From positions 310,001-374,000 of the forward strand of contig NZ_FWXN01000001.1 of the NCBI RefSeq assembly GCF_900176385.1: a stretch of DNA of 64,000 bases. Reading direction: 5' to 3'. Shown here piece after piece: positions 1-6,786 of the stretch; position 1 is the stretch's first letter, and each line of letters starts with the position of its first letter. The DNA comes from Janibacter indicus (GTDB lineage Bacteria; Actinomycetota; Actinomycetes; Actinomycetales; Dermatophilaceae). Both the position numbers and the translations under genes were made by a program. Under the pieces are notes generated by a model. It was given only the letters and a program-made list of their open reading frames with translations. It made no database searches and had not been told where the DNA came from.

Positions 1-741
1 CTGACGATCCGCGCGACCCGCCTGCTCGCGGCGAGCCCGGTCTGCCTCTACGCCGGGACCTACCTCGATGCCGCCGTCCTCGAGCACTGCCCCGACGGCG
101 CGCGGCTCGTCGACACCCAGGATCTCGACCTCGACGGGATCACCGCCGAGCTCGTCGCCGCGCACGAGCGGGGCGAGGACGTCGCCCGGCTGTGCTCCGG
201 CGACCCGAGCGTCTACTCCGCGATCGCCGAGCAGACCCGCCGGCTCGACGCCGCCGGCGTGCCGTGGGACATCACGCCCGGCATCGCCGCCTACGCCGCG
301 ACCGCCGCCCGGCTCGGCCGCGAGCTCACCGTGCCCGAGGTCGCCCAGTCGGTCGTGCTCACCCGCGCCCAGCGGGACTCGACGGCCATGCCGTCGGGGG
401 AATCGCTCGAGGCCTTCGCCGCGACCGGTGCGACCCTCGTGCTGCACCTGGCGATCCGCTGCGCCCGCGAGCTCGCCGACCGGCTCGCCGAGCACTACGG
501 CGCCGACTGCCCCGTCGCCGTGGCCTACCGGGTCGAGCAGCCCGAGGAGATCGTCCTGCGCGGCACCCTCGCCGACATCGCCGACCAGGTCGAGGCGCAC
601 GACCTGCGGCAGGCCGCGATCATCGTCGTCGGGTGGGCCCTGCGGGCCGAGGGCTTCGTCGAGTCGCACCTCTACTCCTGCCGCCGCGCGGCCGAGCGCG
701 AGGAGCGGACGGCAGCAGACATCCCGGGCGGGCTTCGCTAG
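1..741 (+). CDS. cobM: Precorrin-4 C11-methyltransferase CobM (5' end missing)
   Basis: SAM-dependent tetrapyrrole methylase of aerobic cobalamin synthesis; it methylates C11 of precorrin-4 in the cytoplasm. The reading frame is open from base 1, and 246 residues are visible. The first residues (LTIRATRLLAAS) match the segment just after the N-terminal glycine-rich loop, so roughly 16 residues lie outside the window. Family motifs seen are RLCSGDPSVYSAIAEQ and the DITPGIAAY segment that follows. The stop codon TAG (739-741) is also the first half of a -10 box for the cobalt transporter transcript. Neighbouring B12 genes support the assignment. Confidence 0.93.
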   Translation: MTIRATRLLAASPVCLYAGTYLDAAVLEHCPDGARLVDTQDLDLDGITAELVAAHERGEDVARLCSGDPSVYSAIAEQTRRLDAAGVPWDITPGIAAYAATAARLGRELTVPEVAQSVVLTRAQRDSTAMPSGESLEAFAATGATLVLHLAIRCARELADRLAEHYGADCPVAVAYRVEQPEEIVLRGTLADIADQVEAHDLRQAAIIVVGWALRAEGFVESHLYSCRRAAEREERTAADIPGGLR

Positions 742-744
742 TCT
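739..744 (+). promoter_or_regulatory. -10 box TAGTCT for the riboswitch-cbiMNQO transcript
   Basis: TAGTCT matches the -10 type seen upstream of many genes in this window. It overlaps the cobM stop codon. Transcription from about 751 would begin just before the B12 riboswitch. No convincing -35 box is seen. Confidence 0.5.
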
Positions 745-750
745 CGGCCC

Positions 751-872
751 CAGCCATCGCCTCCACCTGGAGGAACCCGGTGAGAGTCCGGGACGGTCGC
801 GCCACTGTGAGCGGGTCTTCCGCGAGTCAGGAACTCCGGGGCGAGGGCTGCAGCGGCCGGACGCGTCATCCG
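751..872 (+). promoter_or_regulatory. Cobalamin (B12) riboswitch upstream of cbiM
   Basis: The conserved aptamer core is present: GGAACCCGGTGAGAGTCC (771-788), then the B12-box type segment CGCCACTGTGA (800-810), then GAGTCAGGAACTCC (824-837). A GC-rich stem CGGCCGG/CCGGCC around 854-874 may be the expression platform that hides the purine-rich ribosome site (876-884). In the family, adenosylcobalamin binding shuts off the downstream genes, here a cobalt transporter. The exact ends are estimated. Confidence 0.9.
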
Positions 873-892
873 GCCAGAGAGAGAGTGCGCTG

Positions 893-1576
893 ATGCACAT
901 CGCCGAGGGCTTCCTGCCACCGGTCCACGCCGCCGCGTGGACTGCTGTCGCCGCCCCCTTCGTCATCCACGGCACCCGCAGTGCCGCCCGCATCGTGCGG
1001 GACAACCCGAGTGCCCGCCTGCTGCTCGGCGCCGCCGGCGCCTTCACCTTCGTCATGTCGGCGATCAAGCTGCCGTCGGTCACCGGCTCGAGCTCGCACC
1101 CGACGGGCACCGGCGTCGGCGCGATCATCTTCCGTCCGCCGGTCATGGCCCTGCTCGGCACGATCGTGCTGCTCTTCCAGGCGCTGCTGCTCGCCCATGG
1201 CGGGCTGACGACGCTCGGCGCCAACGTCGTCTCCATGGCGGTCGTCGGGCCCTGGGTCGGCTACGGGCTCTTCCGGCTGCTGGCCGCGGCCCCCTTCGTC
1301 GTGCGGGTCTTCGTCGGCATCGCGATGGCCAACCTCGCCACCTACGTCACGACCGCCACCCAGCTCGCCCTGGCCTACCCCGAGGGCGGTTTCGTCGAGG
1401 CGTGGGGTCGCTTCCTCGGGATCTTCGCCGTGACCCAGGTGCCGCTCGCCGTCGTCGAGGGGCTCGTCGGCGTGCTGCTCCTCAACGCGCTCATCACGTG
1501 GGCGCGGCCCGAGCTGGAGGACCTCCAGGTCGTGCCCGCCGACACCGTCGAGACCACGGAGGCCGCTCGTGCGTGA
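893..1576 (+). CDS. cbiM: Cobalt ECF transporter substrate-binding membrane subunit CbiM
   Basis: Integral membrane S-component that captures Co2+ for import. The 227-residue protein starts MHIAEGFLPPVHA, and in the family this extreme N-terminus, with His2, forms the metal site. It has about six hydrophobic segments and the motif KLPSVTGSSSHPTGTG, typical of CbiM. The ATG at 893 was chosen because it gives the conserved MHIAEG start and follows the purine-rich AGAGAGAGAG (875-884). It is first in cbiMNQO, directly behind the B12 riboswitch, and overlaps cbiN by 8 nt. Confidence 0.95.
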   Translation: MHIAEGFLPPVHAAAWTAVAAPFVIHGTRSAARIVRDNPSARLLLGAAGAFTFVMSAIKLPSVTGSSSHPTGTGVGAIIFRPPVMALLGTIVLLFQALLLAHGGLTTLGANVVSMAVVGPWVGYGLFRLLAAAPFVVRVFVGIAMANLATYVTTATQLALAYPEGGFVEAWGRFLGIFAVTQVPLAVVEGLVGVLLLNALITWARPELEDLQVVPADTVETTEAARA

Positions 1577-1901
1577 GTCCACCCAGACCCTCGGTCGGCG
1601 CGGCGTCGCGCTCGTCGTCGCCGCCATCGTCCTCGTCCTCGTCGTCGCGCTCTACCTCGGTGGCCGGGCCGCAGCGGGTGAGGAGGAGGCCTTCGGCGGG
1701 TCCGACGCCGCCGCGACCGCCCAGCTCGAGGAGGCCGGCCACGAGCCGTGGTTCGAGCCGCTCATGCCCCCCGCTGGCGGCGAGATCGAGTCCGGGCTCT
1801 TCGCCCTGCAGGCGGGCCTCGGCGGTCTCGCGCTCGGCTACGTCTTCGGTCGGCTCAAGGGACGGCGCACCCGGACCGAGACGGTCGACCCCCGCGCATG
1901 A
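1569..1901 (+). CDS. cbiN: Cobalt transporter accessory subunit CbiN
   Basis: Small membrane protein of the cobalt ECF transporter; in the family it works with CbiM to load cobalt. The 110 residues form an N-terminal helix (about 12-30), an acidic/aromatic outer loop (GHEPWFEPLMPP) and a second helix (about 80-96) followed by a basic tail. The loop with WFEP and the two-helix layout fit CbiN. The GTG start (1569) overlaps the end of cbiM, and the stop overlaps the cbiQ start (ATGA), so translation is probably coupled. Confidence 0.9.
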   Translation: MRESTQTLGRRGVALVVAAIVLVLVVALYLGGRAAAGEEEAFGGSDAAATAQLEEAGHEPWFEPLMPPAGGEIESGLFALQAGLGGLALGYVFGRLKGRRTRTETVDPRA

Positions 1902-2650
1902 GGCCCACCCTCGACGACGCGGCGTGGTCCTCCCGGTGGCGGACCCGCTCGACGCTGGAGAAGTCCCTCCTCTGCCTGGGCCTGCTCCTCGTCGCCGCGA
2001 CGACGACCTCGCTGGTCGTCGCCGGCCTCGTCGGGGTGTGCGCCGTCGGCCTCGCGGCCCTCGCCCGGGTCCCGGCCGGCGTCTGGCTGCGGGCGATGCT
2101 CGGGCCGGCGGTCTTCGTCGGCATCGGAGCGGTGACGATCGCGGTGACCCTCGGTCCCGGTGACCTGTGGTCCCTCGGTCCGATCGGCGTGGACGAAGGG
2201 AGTGCCTCCCGGGCCGTGCTCGTCGCCGCCCGGGCGCTCGCGGCCACGAGCGCGATGGTCCTGCTGGCGGCGACCACCCCGATGGTCGACCTGCTCGCCG
2301 GGCTGCGCCGGGCGCGGGTGCCGGAGGTGGCCGTCGACATCGCCGCCGTCACCTACCGGATGATCTTCGCCCTGCTCGACGCCGCGTCGGCGATCCGTGC
2401 CGCGCAGGCCGGGCGGTTGGGCTACGCGAGCGGTCAGGCCGCGCGACGGTCGGTCGGTCAGCTGTGCGCCGCGGTGCTCGTCGCCGCGTGGGACAAGGCC
2501 CGCCGGCTCGAGGACGGACTGGCCGGTCGTGGGGGAGTCGCCGCCGTGCCGCTCGTGCCTGCCCGGTCCGTGTCGACCCCCTTCGTCCTGGCGGCCGGGG
2601 GACTCGTCCTCGGGCTCGCCGGGCTGTCGCTGCGGGCGGGGCTGGCATGA
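1898..2650 (+). CDS. cbiQ: Cobalt ECF transporter transmembrane subunit CbiQ
   Basis: Energy-coupling T-component that links CbiM to the ATPase CbiO. The protein is 250 residues, with several hydrophobic segments from about residue 25. It carries two Ala-Arg-Gly rich cytoplasmic motifs typical of the family: LLAGLRRARVPEVAVD and a later KARRLEDGLAGRG. These helices couple to the ATPase. ATG 1898 lies in an ATGA overlap with cbiN and the stop makes the same overlap with cbiO. Confidence 0.93.
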   Translation: MRPTLDDAAWSSRWRTRSTLEKSLLCLGLLLVAATTTSLVVAGLVGVCAVGLAALARVPAGVWLRAMLGPAVFVGIGAVTIAVTLGPGDLWSLGPIGVDEGSASRAVLVAARALAATSAMVLLAATTPMVDLLAGLRRARVPEVAVDIAAVTYRMIFALLDAASAIRAAQAGRLGYASGQAARRSVGQLCAAVLVAAWDKARRLEDGLAGRGGVAAVPLVPARSVSTPFVLAAGGLVLGLAGLSLRAGLA

Positions 2651-3537
2651 CGCACCGCCTCGGCTCCTGGACCCCGCCCGACGACGCGGCCACCGTCCTC
2701 GCCCTGCGCGGGGTGCACGCGGGCTACCCGGGCGCACCGGGCGTCCTCGACTGCGTCAGCCTGACGATCGGCACCGGCCGGCGCATCGCGATCCTCGGGG
2801 CCAACGGCTCCGGCAAGACGACGCTGCTGCGCGTGCTGTCCGGTGCCCACGAGCCGGCCGAGGGGGCCGTCGTCTCCGGCGGCGAGGTGCTGCGGCACAC
2901 CCGACGCGGTCTCACCGCCCACCGGCAGCGGGTGCAGCTGGTCATGCAGGACCCGGACGACCAGCTCTTCAGCGCCGACGTGCGCAGCGACATCGGCTAC
3001 GGGCCGACCAACCTGGGGCTGCCCGCGGCCGAGGTCTCCGCCCGGGTCGACGAGGCGCTCGCGGTGCTCTCGCTCGAGGCACTCGCCGAGCGCCCGGTGC
3101 ACCGGCTCTCCTTCGGTCAGCGCAAGCGGGTCGCGGTGGCCGGTGCGCTCGCGATGCACCCCCGGGTGCTGCTGCTCGACGAGCCGACGGCGGGGCTCGA
3201 CCCGGCCGGGGTCGAGGAGATGCTCGCCGCCGTCGCGGCGCTCGAGGCGCACGGCACGACCGTCGTGCTGTCGACCCACGACGTCGACCTCGCGTGGAGC
3301 TGGGCCGACGAGGTGGCGCTCGTCGTCGACCACGTCGTCCACCAGGGCGAGGTGACCGACGCCCTGACCGACGGTGCGCTCGTCGAGGCGGCCCGGCTGC
3401 GCCCGCCGTGGTCGGTGCAGGTGCTGCGCGAGATGGGGATCGAACCGGCCGCCGCCGGCTGGCCCCGCACGCCCGCCGATGTGGCGGTGGCACTCGCGTC
3501 GTCCCATGTGTCCCAAGATTCTCGGGTCACCCGATAA
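2647..3537 (+). CDS. cbiO: Cobalt ECF transporter ATP-binding protein CbiO
   Basis: Cytoplasmic ABC ATPase that powers cobalt import. In 296 residues it shows Walker A GANGSGKT (51-58), the Q-loop Gln101, signature LSFGQRKR (154-161), Walker B LLLDEP (175-180) and the switch His211. The start is the ATG in an ATGA overlap with cbiQ. The TAA stop lies at the base of a long hairpin shared with the convergent DinB-like gene, so this is the end of the operon. The tail beyond residue 280 (SSHVSQDSRVTR) is not a family feature. Confidence 0.95.
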   Translation: MTHRLGSWTPPDDAATVLALRGVHAGYPGAPGVLDCVSLTIGTGRRIAILGANGSGKTTLLRVLSGAHEPAEGAVVSGGEVLRHTRRGLTAHRQRVQLVMQDPDDQLFSADVRSDIGYGPTNLGLPAAEVSARVDEALAVLSLEALAERPVHRLSFGQRKRVAVAGALAMHPRVLLLDEPTAGLDPAGVEEMLAAVAALEAHGTTVVLSTHDVDLAWSWADEVALVVDHVVHQGEVTDALTDGALVEAARLRPPWSVQVLREMGIEPAAAGWPRTPADVAVALASSHVSQDSRVTR

Positions 3538-3582
3538 ACCGCCACTTCGCAGGAGTTACGAACTCTTGCGAAGCGGCGGTTT
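3536..3582. terminator. Long shared hairpin between convergent cbiO and DinB-like gene
   Basis: Near-perfect inverted repeat with outer arms AAACCGCC/GGCGGTTT, middle arms CTTCGCA/TGCGAAG and inner arms GAGTT/AACTC around ACG. The cbiO stop (3535-3537) overlaps its left base, and the stop of the leftward gene (3556-3558) lies in its centre. The A run on one side and T run on the other suit a bidirectional terminator. Confidence 0.75.
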
Positions 3583-4104
3583 CTCTTGCTGAGTGGTGGG
3601 TCGGCCCTCGCGGGAGGCGAGGACCTGCTCGCGCAGGATGTCGGCGTGGCCCGCGTGCTGGGCGAGCTCGCGCAGCACGTGCAGCAGGACCCAGCGAAGG
3701 GGGAGCGGCCCCCGTCGGTTGCCGGTCACCACGTCGTCGAGGTCGAGCCCGGCGATCGCCGCCCGGCTGTCCTCGCACGCTCGGCGGTGCGCGGCCCGGA
3801 CCGAGGCGATGGTGTCGTGCGGGCTCAGCTCGAAGGACTCGTCAGGGGTCGCGGGGATCCCGATCTCGGTGCGCGAGCGGCCGCGGACCCCTTCGTCGAA
3901 CCACACCCGCTCGACGAAGGTCACGTGCTTGAGCAGGCCGAGCAGGGTCGTGCGCGAGGGCACGAGGCCGCGGCGCGCCTCGTCCTCGGTCAGGTCGTCG
4001 AGGCACCGGCCGAGCGCCGCCCGGTGCTCGTCGACGAACTCGAGCAGCTGCTCGCGGGGAGGCGCGGCGTAGGAGACCTCGTGCTCGAAGGGGTGCGGGT
4101 TCAC
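3556..4104 (-). CDS. DinB-like protein (DUF664 type)
   Basis: Four-helix DinB/YfiT-type protein of 182 residues. The pattern LVPSRTTLLGLLKHVTFVERVWF matches the DUF664 branch, in which conserved histidines bind a metal. Some actinobacterial relatives are thiol (mycothiol) transferases; the substrate here is unknown. GTG 4104 was chosen over longer open frames because it begins the homologous part (NPHPFEHEVSYAAPPREQLL) and has TACGGT 6 nt upstream, the leaderless layout seen elsewhere here. The last residues are encoded inside the terminator hairpin. Confidence 0.8.
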   Translation of the reverse strand: MNPHPFEHEVSYAAPPREQLLEFVDEHRAALGRCLDDLTEDEARRGLVPSRTTLLGLLKHVTFVERVWFDEGVRGRSRTEIGIPATPDESFELSPHDTIASVRAAHRRACEDSRAAIAGLDLDDVVTGNRRGPLPLRWVLLHVLRELAQHAGHADILREQVLASREGRPTTQQEKPPLRKSS

Positions 4105-4110
4105 CCCTCG

Positions 4111-4116
4111 ACCGTA
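4111..4116 (-). promoter_or_regulatory. -10 box TACGGT, leaderless layout (DinB-like gene)
   Basis: Reads TACGGT on the minus strand, 6 nt before the GTG start at 4104. Confidence 0.45.
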
Positions 4117-4124
4117 GCCCCGGC

Positions 4125-4742
4125 TCAGCCCTCGGCGTAGACCTCGGCGGCACCGTCGACCTCGCCCGCCCGCCGCGGCTCCGGGCCGACGACCTCGAAG
4201 AGCATCGCGGTGAACTGGCCGTCGCGCTCGACCCGCTCGCGCCGCAGCCGCAGCCGCCGGGGGAGCAGGGGAGCGCCCGCCCCCAGGACGACGGGCGTCT
4301 GGTGGACCCACACCTTGTCGAGCAGCCCCGCGTCGGCGAACTGCCCGGCGAGGTCACCGCCCCCGACGATCCACACGTCCTTGCCGTCGGCCGCCTCCGT
4401 CGCGGCCGCGTGCACCTCTCGCACGTCACCCGCGTGGGCCCGCACGCCGTCGGGCAGGTCGAGGTCGCGGTGCGTGACGATCCACGACGGCTGCTCGTAG
4501 GGCCACGCGAAGTCCTGCCCGTCGTGGGTCAGCTCGCGGTGGACCCACGCATAGGTGTTGGCACCGCACACGACCGCGCCGACCGTCGGGAGGAACTGGT
4601 CGAAGTCGAGGCTGTCGCCGTCGCCGTACCTCCCGCCGGGGTCCTTGTCGTGGGCCGGCGTCGCGAAGAGCCACGACAGGCTCTCCTCGTCGTCGGCGAT
4701 GTAGCCGTCCAGACTCGTCGCGGTGCAGTAGATCGTCGCCAT
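4125..4742 (-). CDS. Dihydrofolate reductase family protein (RibD C-terminal type)
   Basis: NADPH-dependent reductase fold of 205 residues. It starts MATIYCTATSLDGYIAD, the hallmark N-terminus of RibD-C/DHFR-like single-domain proteins, and carries VWIVGGGDLAGQFADAGLLD, the GGG nucleotide-binding segment followed by the usual helix. The C-terminal strand region (TPVVLGAGAPLLP) also fits. It is not a riboflavin biosynthesis RibD, because the deaminase domain is absent. The substrate is unknown. It sits between the DinB-like gene and the methyltransferase on the same strand. Confidence 0.85.
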   Translation of the reverse strand: MATIYCTATSLDGYIADDEESLSWLFATPAHDKDPGGRYGDGDSLDFDQFLPTVGAVVCGANTYAWVHRELTHDGQDFAWPYEQPSWIVTHRDLDLPDGVRAHAGDVREVHAAATEAADGKDVWIVGGGDLAGQFADAGLLDKVWVHQTPVVLGAGAPLLPRRLRLRRERVERDGQFTAMLFEVVGPEPRRAGEVDGAAEVYAEG

Positions 4743-4774
4743 CGACCCAGCGTGGCAGGTGCCACCGACAGCCG

Positions 4775-6073
4775 TCAGCGGATCCAGGCGATGCGGCTGA
4801 GGTCCAGGTGGGCGGTGCGCCCCGGGCGCACGGTGAGGGTCACCTCGACGCGCCGCGCCCCGGTGAGGTCGGCGCTCCGCGGGGCGGCGAAGGGGGTGAT
4901 GCTCCGCCCCGGGCGCAGCGAGAAGGTCCGCCGCCGGTGGCTCTGCACGTCCCGTCGCGAGAGCGTCCAGGTCCACGTGGCGGAGCGGCCCGACGCGGCG
5001 CCGGGGAAGGTGACGGTGACCGCCGCGACGTCGGCGAGGGAGTCGACCTCGAGCTCGAGGCGCACGCCCTGCACCGGGTCGACGTCGGCGAGGGAGAGGG
5101 CGAGCCCTCCGGTGGCTCGGCGCCACGGGAGCGGCGAGCCCGCCGCGGTGACGGTGGCGGCGGCGCTCCCTTCGTCAGGGGTCGGTGGGGTGACCTCGAC
5201 GGCGGCCCGCGAGGAGCTCACGGCGGAGACGTCGAGCGAGCCCAGCGGCACGTTGTCGAACCGCGTGGGCTGCGGCGGGGTGGCCGGCGACGCCTCGTCG
5301 CGGGTGACCTCGGGGTGCCGGCTGCCGGCGGCGAGGAGCTGCTCGACGCGGGCGGTGCGCCGCTGCGACCCGCCCGGGTGGCCCGCGACGACGAGGACCC
5401 AGCGGTCGGCGAGCGGCTCGACAAGCAGGGCCTCGAGCCCGGCCCGCTCGAGCATCGACTGGAGTCGCTCGGCGGTGAAGATCGACAGGTGGCCCCAGAC
5501 CTGCTCGAGCCGGCCGAGCAGGGGCACGGTGAAGAGCAGGTCGGCGTCCTCGGGCAGCGCCCGGCCGAGGGTCTCAAGAGCGAGCTCGGGGTCGGGGACG
5601 TGCTCGACCACCTCGGAGCAGATGACGAGCGAGGCGTCGTCGAGGTCACCGGGCTCGAGGGTGTAGAGGTCCTTCTCGACGATCGAGCGGACCCGGTCCT
5701 CGTGGCCGAGCGCGTCGAGCAGCCGTCCGGTGCGCCGCACGCAGCTGGCCTCGAGGTCCATGGCCCGGTACGACGCGGCACCGGCCGCCAGGGCGCGGGC
5801 GGCGACGAACCCGGCGCCGCACCCCACCTCGACGAGCTCCTCGCCGGGCAGGACGACGTCGGCGATCCGCTCGAGCCGGGCCCGGTTGTAGGCGTCCTCC
5901 TGGACGCGGCGCACCTTGTCGCTCACGACGTCGCTGCCGACCTCGGGCGGCGCGTAGTCGCGGCGGCCGCGTTCGAGCTCGCTGGCGACCCGGTCGGCGA
6001 GCGGGGCGCGGGGGCCCTCGGCACGGCGGACGAGGTCCCAGTCAGGGCTGGTGGGCATCGTGGAGGCGCTCAC
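4775..6073 (-). CDS. SAM-dependent methyltransferase with long C-terminal extension
   Basis: Class I methyltransferase of 432 residues. The AdoMet motif VEVGCGAGFVAARAL lies near residue 80, followed by YRAMDLEAS and the acidic ICSEVVEHVPDPELAL, as in 3-demethylubiquinone- or glycan-type methyltransferases (Methyltransf_11/23). After about residue 260 a beta-rich extension with no recognised motif ends DLSRIAWIR and could be a carbohydrate- or surface-binding module; that is speculation. GTG 6073 was preferred to ATG 6058 because TAGCGT lies 7 nt upstream, matching the leaderless pattern. Substrate unknown. Confidence 0.75.
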   Translation of the reverse strand: MSASTMPTSPDWDLVRRAEGPRAPLADRVASELERGRRDYAPPEVGSDVVSDKVRRVQEDAYNRARLERIADVVLPGEELVEVGCGAGFVAARALAAGAASYRAMDLEASCVRRTGRLLDALGHEDRVRSIVEKDLYTLEPGDLDDASLVICSEVVEHVPDPELALETLGRALPEDADLLFTVPLLGRLEQVWGHLSIFTAERLQSMLERAGLEALLVEPLADRWVLVVAGHPGGSQRRTARVEQLLAAGSRHPEVTRDEASPATPPQPTRFDNVPLGSLDVSAVSSSRAAVEVTPPTPDEGSAAATVTAAGSPLPWRRATGGLALSLADVDPVQGVRLELEVDSLADVAAVTVTFPGAASGRSATWTWTLSRRDVQSHRRRTFSLRPGRSITPFAAPRSADLTGARRVEVTLTVRPGRTAHLDLSRIAWIR

Positions 6074-6080
6074 GGCTGGC

Positions 6081-6086
6081 ACGCTA
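6081..6086 (-). promoter_or_regulatory. -10 box TAGCGT, leaderless layout (methyltransferase)
   Basis: Reads TAGCGT on the minus strand, 7 nt before GTG 6073. It is divergent from the promoter of the thioesterase gene. Confidence 0.5.
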
Positions 6087-6106
6087 GCAGCGGTTCCCGC
6101 CCGGGT

Positions 6107-6112
6107 TAGGCT
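6107..6112 (+). promoter_or_regulatory. -10 box TAGGCT upstream of the thioesterase gene
   Basis: TAGGCT lies 37 nt before ATG 6150, so this transcript would carry a short leader. It is back-to-back with the methyltransferase promoter. Confidence 0.45.
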
Positions 6113-6149
6113 GCCTCGGCCCTGCTCCTGACACCCACCGAGGACCCCG

Positions 6150-6707
6150 ATGAACCGCGTCCCCCGCATCCTGTGGACCGTCGCCACCGCGAGGCGGCGC
6201 GGGCCCGTCGCCCCCGGTGAGGCCGCCGTCCTGCCGCTGCGGGTGCTGCCCAACGACATCGACTTCGCGTGGCACATGAACAACGGCGTCTACTTCACGA
6301 TGGCCGACCTCGGGCGCATCGACCTGGCGATCCGCTCCGGCTGGGGCCTGGCGCAGGTGCGCCGGCGCTTGGCACCGGTCGTCATGCAGGAGACGATGAC
6401 CTTCCGCAGCTCACTGCAGCCGTTGCAGGCCTACGAGCTGCACACCGTGATCGCCGGCTGGGACCGCGTCAGCGTCTTCTTCGAGCAGCGCTTCGTCGTC
6501 GACGGCCAGGCGAGCGCGCAGGCCCTGGTGCGCATGCGATTCCTCCAGCGCGGCAAGGGCGTCGACACCGACCGGCTGTGGCCGATGCTCGGGATGACGC
6601 CGCCGCCCAGCCACGTGCCGGAGTGGGCGAAGGGGTGGGGAGACGGGACCCGGTTGCCGTCGCCCCGTGAGGACGCACCGGCAGGGCCGCCGCCCTTCTG
6701 GGGGTGA
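6150..6707 (+). CDS. Hotdog-fold thioesterase (4HBT_2 / THEM6-like)
   Basis: Cytoplasmic hotdog protein of 185 residues, probably an acyl-CoA thioesterase. The diagnostic stretch is LRVLPNDIDFAWHMNNGVYF, in which the D-x-D...HMNN block belongs to the 4HBT_2 active-site loop and helix. It is followed by METMTFRSSLQPLQAYEL, another family block. The C-terminal 30 residues are Pro/Gly rich and unconserved. Physiological substrate unknown. It converges with cobIJ and ends in an inverted repeat. Confidence 0.8.
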   Translation: MNRVPRILWTVATARRRGPVAPGEAAVLPLRVLPNDIDFAWHMNNGVYFTMADLGRIDLAIRSGWGLAQVRRRLAPVVMQETMTFRSSLQPLQAYELHTVIAGWDRVSVFFEQRFVVDGQASAQALVRMRFLQRGKGVDTDRLWPMLGMTPPPSHVPEWAKGWGDGTRLPSPREDAPAGPPPFWG

Positions 6708-6779
6708 GCACAAGAGGTCGTCCTGGTGCATCTCGTGGCGTTGACCGCCCCAGATCGCCCTCAGCGGGACCTCTTGTGC
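6708..6779. repeat. 12-bp inverted repeat between convergent genes
   Basis: GCACAAGAGGTC (6708-6719) and its exact complement GACCTCTTGTGC (6768-6779) enclose 48 nt. The pair fills the gap between the thioesterase stop and the cobIJ stop. It may act as a bidirectional terminator, but the loop is much longer than usual and there is no T tract. Confidence 0.5.
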
Positions 6780-6786
6780 ACGGGAG

